Positions 7,609-15,378 of a DNA stretch of 64,000 nt are shown piece after piece. A program made the position numbers and the translations under genes. Below the pieces are notes generated by a model, which worked only from the letters and a program-made list of their open reading frames with translations, was not told the origin of the DNA and made no database searches. Where the stretch lies: assembly GCF_001598555.1 (NCBI RefSeq), contig NZ_BCZE01000039.1, positions 17,499 through 81,498 of the forward strand. The letters run 5' to 3'. Numbering within the stretch: position 1 is the stretch's first letter; each line of letters begins with the position of its first letter. Source of the DNA: Novosphingobium rosa NBRC 15208. Its GTDB lineage: Bacteria; Pseudomonadota; Alphaproteobacteria; Sphingomonadales; Sphingomonadaceae.

Positions 7609-8109
7609 TCAGATCAGCGCCTTGAACTCTTCCAGAACCGAGCGGTAGACGCGCTTCTTGAAGGGCACGATCAGGTCGGGCAGAGCCTCCGGGTTCACCC
7701 ATTTCCAGTCGCAGAATTCGGCCGGATCATGGGCGTCCAGATCGATGTCATTGTCCTGCCCGGTGAAGCGGATCAGGAACCAGTGCTGGCGCTGGCCGCG
7801 GTACTTGCCCTTCCACAGCTTGCCGATCAGCTCGTCGGGCAGGTCATAGAGCAGCTCGTCGCGGGTCTGGGCCAGGATCACGCCCTGCTCCTCGCGCACG
7901 CCGGTTTCCTCGGCCAGTTCGCGCCAGACGGCGGCGCGCAGATCCTCGCCATCGTCGACGCCGCCCTGCGGCATCTGCCAGAAATCGCCTTCATGGCCAC
8001 CGCTGTTCTCGCGCTGGTCGATGCGCTGGCCGACGAACACCTGACCGGCGGCGTTGACCAGCATCACCCCGACACAAGGGCGATAGGGAAGGTGGGTAAA
8101 ATCATTCAT
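7609..8109 (-). CDS. rppH: RNA pyrophosphohydrolase (Nudix)
   Basis: Removes pyrophosphate from the 5' end of triphosphorylated mRNA, which starts RNase E-dependent decay. The 166 residues begin YRPCVGVMLVNAAGQVFVGQR and contain the Nudix box GGVDDGEDLRAAVWRELAEE (about residues 49-68), with the REL-EE metal-binding residues. The WKWVNPEALPDLIVPFKK segment is typical of bacterial RppH. It is convergent with the TPR gene. The 297 bp between its start and korA (8110-8406) contain only possible promoters; a TTGACT at 8219-8224 could be a -35 element for korA. Confidence 0.9.
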   Translation of the reverse strand: MNDFTHLPYRPCVGVMLVNAAGQVFVGQRIDQRENSGGHEGDFWQMPQGGVDDGEDLRAAVWRELAEETGVREEQGVILAQTRDELLYDLPDELIGKLWKGKYRGQRQHWFLIRFTGQDNDIDLDAHDPAEFCDWKWVNPEALPDLIVPFKKRVYRSVLEEFKALI

Positions 8110-8406
8110 GCTTTCGCTGCCTTGGGGCCCCCTGTGTGGAACCTTTGATAGTCTGGAAAACGCGGTTTTGTCTTGCTGAAAAATCGCGAAAGGCGGCCCT
8201 TAAACGGTGGATTGGCGCTTGACTAGCCAGCCTCAAGGGTTTTTGATTCGTGGGCGGTTTGGCGGCTGACAGAAAACTGGATGGCTCCGCGTTTGGCACG
8301 GGCGTGCAAGAACAGCCCGGCATGGGAAGAGGCGGATCGGCCAGAGTCAAGGCGCGGACCTCACGGGCATGGACACGCCATGCCCTGCGATGAGGGATGG
8401 ATCACG

Positions 8407-10278
8407 ATGAATGTGATTGCGCGCTCGATCGATGAAAGTTCCGAAGCCGTGCCCGAAGCCGTTGTCGTGCGTTTCGCGGGCGATTCGGGCGATGGGATGC
8501 AGATGACGGGCGGGCAGTTCACGCTTTCCACCGCGCTGTCGGGCAATGATCTGGCGACCTTCCCCGATTTTCCTGCCGAGATTCGCGCGCCGCAGGGGAC
8601 GCTCTTCGGCGTCTCGGCGTTCCAGATCAACTTCGGCAGCAGCGAGATTTCCACGGCGGGCGACCAGCCCGATGTGCTGGTGGCGATGAACCCCGCCGCG
8701 CTGAAAACCAATGTGGCGCATCTCAGGCTGGGGGGGCTGATCATCGCCGATTCGGGCGAGTTCAACCGCCGCAACCTCGACAAGGCCCATTATGACGCCA
8801 ATCCGCTGGAGGATGGCAGCCTTGCTCGCTGGGCCCTGCTGGCCTTTGACATCAGCGCGCTGACTCTGGAGGCGGTGAAGCCCTTCGGTCTCGGCAACAA
8901 GGAGGCGCTGCGCTGCAAGAACATGTGGACGCTGGGTCTGGCGCTCTGGATGTTCGACCGGGATCGCGCGCCGCTGATCCAGTGGCTGAAGGACAAATTC
9001 GCCAAGGCCCCCCTGCTGGCCGAGGCCAACATCGCCGCGCTGAACGCCGGGCATGCCTATGGCGAAACCGCCGAGATCGGCGGGCAGGTTCGCAAGCTGC
9101 ATATCGATCCGGTGCCCTCCGCGCCGGGGCTCTATCGCACCATCACGGGCGCGGAGGCGATCAGCCTGGGGCTGGTGACGGGCGCCCAACTGGCCGATCT
9201 GCCGATGTTCTTCGGCGGCTATCCGATCACGCCTGCCTCGGCGATCCTGCACCACCTCACGAAGATGAAGGAGTTCGGCGTCACCACCTTTCAGGCCGAG
9301 GATGAGATTGCGGCCATCGCTTCGGCGTTGGGCGCGGCCTATGCCGGAGCGCTTGGGGTGACGTCGTCCTCGGGGCCGGGCATTGCGCTCAAGGGCGAGG
9401 CGATGGGGCTGGCGGTGATGACCGAACTGCCGCTGGTGGTCGTCAATTCCCAGCGCGGCGGGCCCTCCACGGGTCTCCCCACCAAGACCGAGCAGAGCGA
9501 TCTCTATCAGGCGATCTATGGCCGCAATGGCGATACGCCGATGCCGGTGATCGCGGCCCGCTCGCCCGCCGATGCGTTTGAATGCGCCATCGAGGCCTGC
9601 CGCATCGCCACCCAGTTCATGACCCCGGTGATGCTGCTGACCGATGGCTATATCGCCAATGCCGCCGAGCCTTGGCAGGTGCCGGACCCGGACACTTTCA
9701 AGCCCTTCCCCGCGCAATTCCTCACGGAGGCCAACGGTGGGGACGGCAAGGTTCTGCCCTACAAGCGCGACGACAAAGGCGTGCGCCCATGGATCAGACC
9801 CGGCACCCCCGGCCTGATGCACCGGATCGGCGGCATCGAGAAGGCGGTGGATACCGGTGACCTGGATTACGCCCCCGCCACCCATCAGCTCCAGACCGAT
9901 GCCCGCAAGGAGAAGGTGGACGGCATCGCCCGCCATATCCCGGCGCAGGCGGTGGATCAGGGCGGCGAGGGCGGCAGGCTGGTGATCGTCGGCTGGGGCA
10001 GCACCTATGGGCCGATCCGTCAGGCGGTGCGCCGGGCGCGGGGCCGGGGGCTGGATGTCAGCCATATCCATGTCCGCCATCTCTGGCCGCTGCCCGCCAA
10101 TCTGGGCGATCTGCTGCGCGGCTATGGCAAGGTGCTGGTGCCCGAGATGAACACCGGCCAGTTCAAGACGGTGCTGCGCGATCAATATCTGGTCGATGCG
10201 CGGCCGCTCAACAAGGTGTCGGGCCAGCCCTTCACCATCGCCGAGATCGAAGCCGCCATCGATGCTGCACTGGCCTAG
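8407..10278 (+). CDS. korA: 2-oxoacid:acceptor oxidoreductase, alpha subunit (fused gamma-alpha)
   Basis: 623 residues. The N-terminal 200 form the gamma domain (VVRFAGDSGDGMQMTGGQF); the rest is the pyrimidine-binding alpha domain (FFGGYPITPASAILHHL, SSGPGIALKGEAMGLA, the STGLPTKTEQSDL segment). With KorB it forms a thiamine-diphosphate enzyme that oxidises 2-oxoglutarate (or a similar 2-oxoacid) to acyl-CoA with ferredoxin as acceptor. In aerobic alphaproteobacteria KorAB is thought to work beside the 2-oxoglutarate dehydrogenase complex. The ATG at 8407 follows GAGGGATGGATCACG and is preferred over in-frame upstream ATGs. korB starts 10 bp after the stop. Confidence 0.9.
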   Translation: MNVIARSIDESSEAVPEAVVVRFAGDSGDGMQMTGGQFTLSTALSGNDLATFPDFPAEIRAPQGTLFGVSAFQINFGSSEISTAGDQPDVLVAMNPAALKTNVAHLRLGGLIIADSGEFNRRNLDKAHYDANPLEDGSLARWALLAFDISALTLEAVKPFGLGNKEALRCKNMWTLGLALWMFDRDRAPLIQWLKDKFAKAPLLAEANIAALNAGHAYGETAEIGGQVRKLHIDPVPSAPGLYRTITGAEAISLGLVTGAQLADLPMFFGGYPITPASAILHHLTKMKEFGVTTFQAEDEIAAIASALGAAYAGALGVTSSSGPGIALKGEAMGLAVMTELPLVVVNSQRGGPSTGLPTKTEQSDLYQAIYGRNGDTPMPVIAARSPADAFECAIEACRIATQFMTPVMLLTDGYIANAAEPWQVPDPDTFKPFPAQFLTEANGGDGKVLPYKRDDKGVRPWIRPGTPGLMHRIGGIEKAVDTGDLDYAPATHQLQTDARKEKVDGIARHIPAQAVDQGGEGGRLVIVGWGSTYGPIRQAVRRARGRGLDVSHIHVRHLWPLPANLGDLLRGYGKVLVPEMNTGQFKTVLRDQYLVDARPLNKVSGQPFTIAEIEAAIDAALA

Positions 10279-10288
10279 GGGACCGCCG

Positions 10289-11296
10289 ATGAACCAGATG
10301 ACCACCACCCTCAAGGATTGGGAATCGGATCAGGAGGTGCGCTGGTGCCCCGGTTGCGGCGACTATGCGATCCTCAAGGCCATGCAGCGGGTGCTGCCTG
10401 AACTGGGCGTCGATCCGGCCAACACCGTGTTCGTCAGCGGGATCGGGTGTTCCAGCCGGTTTCCCTATTACATGGCCTCCTATGGCTTCCACACGATCCA
10501 CGGGCGCGCCCCTGCGGTGGCCACGGGGATCAAGCTGGCCAACCCTCAGCTCGATCTCTGGCTGGTGACCGGTGATGGCGATGGCATGTCGATTGGCGGC
10601 AATCACACGATGCATTTCCTGCGCCGGAACATCGATGCCCAGATCATGCTGTTCAACAACGAGATCTACGGCCTGACCAAGGGGCAATATTCGCCCACCA
10701 GCCGTCCCGGCACGCAGAGCCCGACAACACCGCTGGGATCGGTGGACCGGCCTGCTCTGCCTTGCGCCTTTGCGCTGGGGGCGGGCGCGCGGTTTGTGGC
10801 GCGGGGCTATGATACGTCGAAGGCGTTGGGAGAGGTGCTGAAGGCGGCGCATGCTCATCGCGGCGCGGCTTTTGTGGAGATCTTCCAGAACTGCATCGTC
10901 TACAACAAGGACCGTTTTGCCGATTTCACCGAGAAGGCGGTGGCGGCGGAAAAGCAGCTCTGGCTCAAGCATGGCGAGCCGATGCTGTTCAACAAGGGCA
11001 CGCAGGGCATCGCTCTGGATGCGCAGAAGCTGACTCTGAAGATTGTCGATGTGGTGGAGAGTGACTGGCAGGGGGCAGGGGTGATCACCCATGATGTCAC
11101 CAACCGCAGCCTTGCCCATATGCTGGTCGAGCTGCCGATGGACCTGTTCCCCGTGGCGCTGGGCGTGATCTATGACGATCCCCGCCCGACCTATGAGGAT
11201 GAGATGCTGGCGCAGGATGCGCGGGCGCGCGTGGGCAAAAGCACCGATCTGCGCAAGCTGCTCGGCAAGGGTCAGACATGGCGGGTGGAGGGCTAG
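10289..11296 (+). CDS. korB: 2-oxoacid:ferredoxin oxidoreductase, beta subunit
   Basis: 335 residues; the thiamine-diphosphate subunit that partners the gene before it. It shows RWCPGCGDYAILKAM near the N terminus, SGIGCSSRFPYY, the ThDP/Mg motif GDGDGMSIGGNH (about residues 96-107), NNEIYGLTKGQYSPTS and EIFQNCIVYN. No extra ferredoxin-like 4Fe-4S insertion is seen, so electrons must leave to a separate ferredoxin. The operon is korAB only; a small bactofilin-like gene follows after 67 bp. Confidence 0.9.
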   Translation: MNQMTTTLKDWESDQEVRWCPGCGDYAILKAMQRVLPELGVDPANTVFVSGIGCSSRFPYYMASYGFHTIHGRAPAVATGIKLANPQLDLWLVTGDGDGMSIGGNHTMHFLRRNIDAQIMLFNNEIYGLTKGQYSPTSRPGTQSPTTPLGSVDRPALPCAFALGAGARFVARGYDTSKALGEVLKAAHAHRGAAFVEIFQNCIVYNKDRFADFTEKAVAAEKQLWLKHGEPMLFNKGTQGIALDAQKLTLKIVDVVESDWQGAGVITHDVTNRSLAHMLVELPMDLFPVALGVIYDDPRPTYEDEMLAQDARARVGKSTDLRKLLGKGQTWRVEG

Positions 11297-11316
11297 CACC
11301 TCTTGCGGCCATGTGT

Positions 11317-11343
11317 ATTGGTGATATAGTTCACCATATCAAT
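11317..11343. promoter_or_regulatory. Two overlapping dyads upstream of the bactofilin-like gene
   Basis: GGTGA/TCACC and TGATAT/ATATCA (11322-11327 and 11336-11341) overlap within 27 bp, bounded by ATTG and CAAT. The AT-rich patch stands out in GC-rich surroundings and ends about 20 bp before the next start codon. It may be an operator; no regulator can be named. Confidence 0.3.
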
Positions 11344-11363
11344 GACTCGGCAAGGACAGGCGT

Positions 11364-11633
11364 ATGGGACCGATGATTGGCGGCAGTCACACCTTCGAAG
11401 GCAGCAGCACCTTTGATGGCATCATGAAAGGCGATGCCACCATCGCTCCGGGCGCGAGGCTGCGCTTGCAGGGCATGATCAAGGGCGATGTGACCGTCAG
11501 CGAGGGCGCCCAGCTGGAGGTCCATGGCTGGGTCAAGGGCGACCTTACCGTGCAGCAGGGCGCGCAGGTGCGCGTCCATGGCTTTGTCGGCGGCGATATC
11601 GTCAATCATGGCGGGGCTGTGGATCTGGGCTGA
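11364..11633 (+). CDS. Short bactofilin-like (polymer-forming cytoskeletal) protein
   Basis: 89 residues built of about five repeats of a beta-helix type pattern: GDATIAPGARLRLQGMIKGD, VTVSEGAQLEVHGWVKGD, LTVQQGAQVRVHGFVGGD. This hydrophobic/glycine periodicity is what bactofilins use to make a right-handed beta-helix that polymerises. It is shorter than typical bactofilins and lacks their flanking proline-rich tails, so function is open. AAGGA precedes the ATG. Its neighbours (korB and photolyase) suggest no role. Confidence 0.6.
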   Translation: MGPMIGGSHTFEGSSTFDGIMKGDATIAPGARLRLQGMIKGDVTVSEGAQLEVHGWVKGDLTVQQGAQVRVHGFVGGDIVNHGGAVDLG

Positions 11634-11696
11634 CCGCGTAAAACCTGCCCTAAAGGGCATACTGTCATCCTCCGTTCTTGTCCCTAGCTCGAAGGG

Positions 11697-13082
11697 ATGA
11701 GCAAACCCGTCCTCCTCTGGCTGCGCCGCGATCTGCGGCTGGCCGACCAGCCCGCCCTGCGCGCCGCCGTGGACAGCGGATCGCCGGTGATCCCGGTCTA
11801 TGTGCTGGACGATGAAACCCCGCGCCACCGCAAGATGGGCGGGGCGAGCCGCTGGTGGCTGCATGGCTCGCTGGAGAGCCTGTCGCAGGATTTGCTGCAG
11901 CATGGCAGCCGCCTGATCCTGCGGCAGGGGCGCAGCGAAGACGTACTGGCGCAACTGGCGAAAGAAACCGGCGCGCAGACCGTTCACGCGCTGCATCACC
12001 ACGAACCATGGTGGCTCAATGCCGAAAAGGCGGTGGTCAAGGCCGGGCTGGACCTGCAGCTGCACCACGGCAATTACCTTGCGCCTCCCGGCAGCGTGAC
12101 TAGCGGCGCGGGCACCCCCTATCGCATCTACACGCCCTTCTGGCGGGCCCTGCAGCAGCATATGCCGCCCCCGCCGCCCGTCGCGAAACCCCGCCATATC
12201 CCCGCGCCCGCCCATTGGCCCAAAAGCGAGGATCTGGCCGACTGGAATCTGCTGCCCACCAAACCCGACTGGGCCGCAGGCTTCCGCGCGGAATGGACGC
12301 CCGGTGAAAAGGGCGCCCACACCCGCCTGCGCGATTTTATCGACGAGGCCCGCCACTATGGCGAGGCGCGCAACCTGCCCTCTCGGGAAGGCACCAGCCG
12401 CCTCTCGCCCCATCTGGCCTTTGGCGAGATCAGCCCGGCCCAATGCTGGCACGCGCTGGAGGATGACGAGAGCGAGGGCGCGCAGATCTTCCGCTCCGAA
12501 CTGGGCTGGCGCGACTATGCGCAGAACCAGATCACCACCATGCCCGATTACGGCGCCCGCTCCGCCAACCCCGCCTTCGAGCATTTCCCCTGGCGTGACG
12601 ATCTCGACGATCTCCACGCCTGGGAGCATGGCCGCACCGGCTATCCCATCGTGGACGCCGGGATGCGCCAGCTGTGGCACACCGGCTGGATGCACAACCG
12701 CGTGCGCATGATCGTCGCGAGCCTGCTCATCAAGCATCTGGGCATCGACTGGCGCGCGGGCGAATGCTGGTTCTGGGACACGCTGGTCGATGCCGATTAC
12801 GCGCAGAACAGCGTCAACTGGCAGTGGTCGGCGGGCTCTGGCGTGGATGCCAACCAGTTCACCCGCATCATGGCGCCGCTGACCCAGTCGGACAAGTTCA
12901 ACGCCGGGGACTATATCCGCCAATGGGTGCCCGAACTGTCGCAAGTGGAGGGCGATGAGATCCACGATCCCTCACCCCTGATCCGCCACAGGACCGGTTA
13001 TCCCGACATGCTCGTCAGCCATGTCGAGGGGCGCGAGCGGGCGCTGGGGGCCTACCGGGTGATGAAGACGGCGGCAGGATAA
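11697..13082 (+). CDS. phr: Deoxyribodipyrimidine photolyase (class I)
   Basis: Light-driven repair of cyclobutane pyrimidine dimers. Of 461 residues, the N-terminal alpha/beta domain (LLWLRRDLRLADQPAL) binds the antenna and the C-terminal helical domain binds FAD. Signatures are EGTSRLSPHLAFGEISP, the HNRVRMIVASLLIKHL helix, WFWDTLVDADYAQNSVNWQW with the aspartate and asparagine near the flavin, and GSGVDANQFTRIMAP. The WQW run contains residues of the electron-transfer chain. No SOS box is seen upstream. A solo repeat end follows the stop by 15 bp. Confidence 0.9.
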   Translation: MSKPVLLWLRRDLRLADQPALRAAVDSGSPVIPVYVLDDETPRHRKMGGASRWWLHGSLESLSQDLLQHGSRLILRQGRSEDVLAQLAKETGAQTVHALHHHEPWWLNAEKAVVKAGLDLQLHHGNYLAPPGSVTSGAGTPYRIYTPFWRALQQHMPPPPPVAKPRHIPAPAHWPKSEDLADWNLLPTKPDWAAGFRAEWTPGEKGAHTRLRDFIDEARHYGEARNLPSREGTSRLSPHLAFGEISPAQCWHALEDDESEGAQIFRSELGWRDYAQNQITTMPDYGARSANPAFEHFPWRDDLDDLHAWEHGRTGYPIVDAGMRQLWHTGWMHNRVRMIVASLLIKHLGIDWRAGECWFWDTLVDADYAQNSVNWQWSAGSGVDANQFTRIMAPLTQSDKFNAGDYIRQWVPELSQVEGDEIHDPSPLIRHRTGYPDMLVSHVEGRERALGAYRVMKTAAG

Positions 13083-13096
13083 AGGCAAGGGACAGG

Positions 13097-13127
13097 CGAG
13101 GGGGGCGACATGTCCCCCTCGCGCTTT
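13097..13127. repeat. Solo end of the interspersed palindromic element (copy 11)
   Basis: GCGAGGGGG, a 9-base spacer, CCCCCTCGCGCT: the left-end hairpin without body or right end. It sits between the convergent phr and DUF4424 genes, 15 bp after one stop and 5 bp before the other, where it can serve as a bidirectional terminator. Confidence 0.6.
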
Positions 13128-13132
13128 CAGGC

Positions 13133-14089
13133 CTATCGGGTCTCGTTGCGCACGAGAAACAGGATCGAAAGATCGCGCGTCGGGCGCCAGTTGGTATGGG
13201 TCACCTCGAAGCGCGTGGGGCTGACCTTCCGCACGCCATCCGCGCAGAAGCTGACCAGATCGCCCGGCTGCTCCTTGTCCACCGTCAGCTTGAACTGACC
13301 GATCGGCGCTTTCCAGTTGCCCCCGGTGACCAGCACATAATCGATCCAGTTCTCGGTATAGACGACATGCCCCGTCTTCACCGAGCGCCGCAGCCCCGCC
13401 AGCAAGGAGGGTTCGACGCAATAACGCTTTTCGGTCTCCGGGTCTTTTTCCTGCCCCAGCATGGTCCCCGTCGTGCCGCCCACCGAGGGCTTGTAGCGAT
13501 GCTCCACCACCACCGGCACCCCGGCGGGAAAGCGCTGAACCCAGTGATAGGTGGTGTGCAGCTCCCACCCCGGGCCATCGTCACTGGCGATCAGCTTCAG
13601 GCGCCCGGCCTCGGCGAGCTTCGCTTGCGAAAGCTTGCCCAAAGCGGCAGTCGCCCCGTCGCTCTGCGGCGTCAGCGGGATGCCGTGGGCGCGCAGCCAG
13701 GCGGTGCGGTCCACCCCGCCCGCAACCGCCTTCTGCTCCATCTCCATCGCCACCGGCTTGCCGTCGATCTTCGTGGTGAAGCCGAGGAAATTGTCCGAAT
13801 CGCTGATCGGGATCGAGACATCGCTCTGGAAGAAATCGGGGCCGCCGATCGGCGGCAGGGGAAAGGCCACGCGGCTGGTCACATCCTTGCCGCTGGTGTT
13901 GAGGAAGGTGTAACGCACCACCACCTCGGACCGGGAAATCCGCAGATCCTCGCTGCGCATCTCGATGGCGTCGCTGCGGGTGAGGACCAGCCCTCCGGCA
14001 GCCAGCTGGGCCGAGGTGTCATTGGCGAATGCGATGCCGGGCAGGCCTGCCAGCAAACTCGCGGCGATCAGGAGTGGATGGGCTTTCAT
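13133..14089 (-). CDS. DUF4424-family exported protein
   Basis: 318 residues with a signal peptide (KAHPLLIAASLLAGLPGIAFA) and a mature part matching DUF4424: early immunoglobulin-like beta segments (SEVVVRYTFLNTSGKDV, VAFPLPPIGG), then YHWVQRFPAGVPVVVEHRYKPSVGG, the VYTENWIDYVL segment and a C-terminal FLVRNE. Function is unknown. The frame is open upstream to 14161, but that part is repeat copy 4, so I start at the ATG at 14089. It is convergent with phr. Confidence 0.7.
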   Translation of the reverse strand: MKAHPLLIAASLLAGLPGIAFANDTSAQLAAGGLVLTRSDAIEMRSEDLRISRSEVVVRYTFLNTSGKDVTSRVAFPLPPIGGPDFFQSDVSIPISDSDNFLGFTTKIDGKPVAMEMEQKAVAGGVDRTAWLRAHGIPLTPQSDGATAALGKLSQAKLAEAGRLKLIASDDGPGWELHTTYHWVQRFPAGVPVVVEHRYKPSVGGTTGTMLGQEKDPETEKRYCVEPSLLAGLRRSVKTGHVVYTENWIDYVLVTGGNWKAPIGQFKLTVDKEQPGDLVSFCADGVRKVSPTRFEVTHTNWRPTRDLSILFLVRNETR

Positions 14090-14130
14090 GGCGTTTGAGT
14101 AGCCGTGATTGGTGGAAAGAAGAAGGGAAG

Positions 14131-14368
14131 ATGCGAGGGTGTTACACCCTCGCGCTCCCATAACGTCTTCCGACGAGAGGGCAGGGGCGCCGAATTGATG
14201 CGCCTTAACTCTCCACCTGCGTAACCTAAAGCACCGCAGGCATTTGTTCGTGAAGCGTCAGGATATCTGGCGATTAAAAGCCTGCGGCGCTGCAATCTTG
14301 GCTCTTTGGCCGAACCCTAAGCGCAACGCAGACATTCATGGGAGCGCGAGGGGGTAACCCTCTCGCAT
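14131..14368 (-). repeat. Interspersed palindromic element, copy 4
   Basis: About 238 bp in minus orientation (the GGGTTCGGCC arm is at the right as its complement). Left loop TGTTACA; the right end is slightly degenerate (GCGAGGGGGTAACCCTCTCGC). Inner arms are CACCGCAGGC and GCCTGCGGCG. It lies between two minus-strand genes, upstream of the DUF4424 gene. Confidence 0.85.
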
Positions 14369-14393
14369 CTTAACTTTCCTGCTTCAACGAAAA

Positions 14394-14442
14394 GCAAAAA
14401 GGCGCGACCGGCATATGGGGCTGCGGAAAAGCCGGTCGCGCC
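14394..14442 (-). terminator. Strong terminator on the minus strand
   Basis: GGCGCGACCGGC (14401-14412) pairs with GCCGGTCGCGCC (14431-14442), 12 bp with an 18-base loop. Read on the minus strand it is followed by a run of five T. It ends transcripts coming from the SDR gene or from an RNA encoded between 14443 and 14583. Confidence 0.85.
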
Positions 14443-14583
14443 AGATTGGCTGGCGTGCCTTTGCGCGCCGTGGCCGTCACGGGCGGAGGTCTCTTGAACC
14501 CTCATACCCTTCGGCAGCGGCCCACTGTGCGGGGGTGGACCGTGCGAAGCCACATTGGCCCCCCGCGGCTTGACGGGCGCTTA
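14443..14583 (-). other. Structured non-coding stretch between the SDR stop and its terminator
   Basis: About 140 bases without a plausible gene. On the minus strand they hold several hairpins: GGTCCAC with GTGGGCC enclosed by CTTCG with CGAAG (about 14490-14540), GGCCA-AT-GTGGC, and CCGTG/CACGG segments nearer the terminator. It could be a long structured 3' untranslated region or a small RNA processed from it. No promoter is convincing and it matches no RNA family I can recognise. Confidence 0.3.
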
Positions 14584-15303
14584 TCAGGACGGGTTAACGT
14601 CGAAACGATATGGGCTGGGAAAATCACCTAGCAGCGCGGCGGTGATCGCATTGGCCACCACCTCGGGAGCCTTGACGGAGGCGGGATTCTCGCCCGGATA
14701 GGCTTTGGCGCGCATGGCGGTGCGGGTGGCGCCAGGGTTAACGATGGCCACGCGGATGGCGGAAATGTTTTTCATTTCCTGAGCATAGCAATCGAGCAGC
14801 ACCTCCTGCGCGGCCTTGGTGGCGCCATAGGCGCTCCAATAGGCGCGGGGCGCGGTGGCGACCGAGGTGGTGAGGCCGATCACGCTGGCACGGCTGCTCT
14901 TTTTCAGCATGGGGGTGAAGCAGGTCAGCAGCGCCTGAGTCGCCAGCACATTGGTGCCGATGGCGCGGTTGAAGGCCTTGAGGTCGATATCCTGCACCGA
15001 CGTCAGCTGCGGTAGCTGCGCAGCATTGATGACCAGAATGTCCAGCGCGTCCCACCGGCCAGAGATGGCCGTGGCGAGGCGGGCGATGGCATCGGGCTCG
15101 GTGAGTTCGAGCGGGGCGATGCTGGCCGAGCCGCCCGCCTGATGGATGGCATCCTCGACGCCTTCGAGCGCCTTGGTGTCGCGCCCGGTCAGGATGACAT
15201 GGGCGCCCTGCGCGGCCAGCGCCTGAGCTGTGGCCGCGCCGATCCCCCGGCTGGCGCCCGTTACCAAAGCGAGTTGGCCCTCGAACGGGCGGGCGTCAGA
15301 CAT
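14584..15303 (-). CDS. Short-chain dehydrogenase/reductase
   Basis: 239-residue classical SDR: Rossmann motif VTGASRGIGAATA (about residue 14), the VINAAQ strand (about 91), catalytic serine in the SVIGLTTSVA region (about 142), YGATK with catalytic Tyr and Lys (about 158), and NPGATRTAM. The early-position GRD after the second strand suggests NADP(H). Substrate unknown. It is downstream of purF with 75 bp between them on the same strand, so the two may be cotranscribed. Confidence 0.8.
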   Translation of the reverse strand: MSDARPFEGQLALVTGASRGIGAATAQALAAQGAHVILTGRDTKALEGVEDAIHQAGGSASIAPLELTEPDAIARLATAISGRWDALDILVINAAQLPQLTSVQDIDLKAFNRAIGTNVLATQALLTCFTPMLKKSSRASVIGLTTSVATAPRAYWSAYGATKAAQEVLLDCYAQEMKNISAIRVAIVNPGATRTAMRAKAYPGENPASVKAPEVVANAITAALLGDFPSPYRFDVNPS

Positions 15304-15378
15304 GCGGGATATCCTTCCAGAGTGTTTTTGCGCCGGGTGATATCACCCGGCGATCCGGAAAAGGCGACAACAAACTGT

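Noticed and set aside
8347..10314. A 655-codon minus-strand open frame opposite korA
   Set aside because: Antisense shadow of an intact korA; no domain or plausible start.
11331..12965. A 544-codon minus-strand open frame opposite the bactofilin-like gene and phr
   Set aside because: Shadow of two plus-strand genes with clear family motifs.
14090..14161. N-terminal extension of the DUF4424 protein
   Set aside because: Falls in the left end of repeat copy 4 and precedes the signal peptide.
14443..14583. 6S RNA or SRP RNA at the SDR 3' region
   Set aside because: No long closing stem with a central bubble as in 6S, and no GGUCAGG/GNAR-type SRP core; kept only as an unassigned structured stretch.
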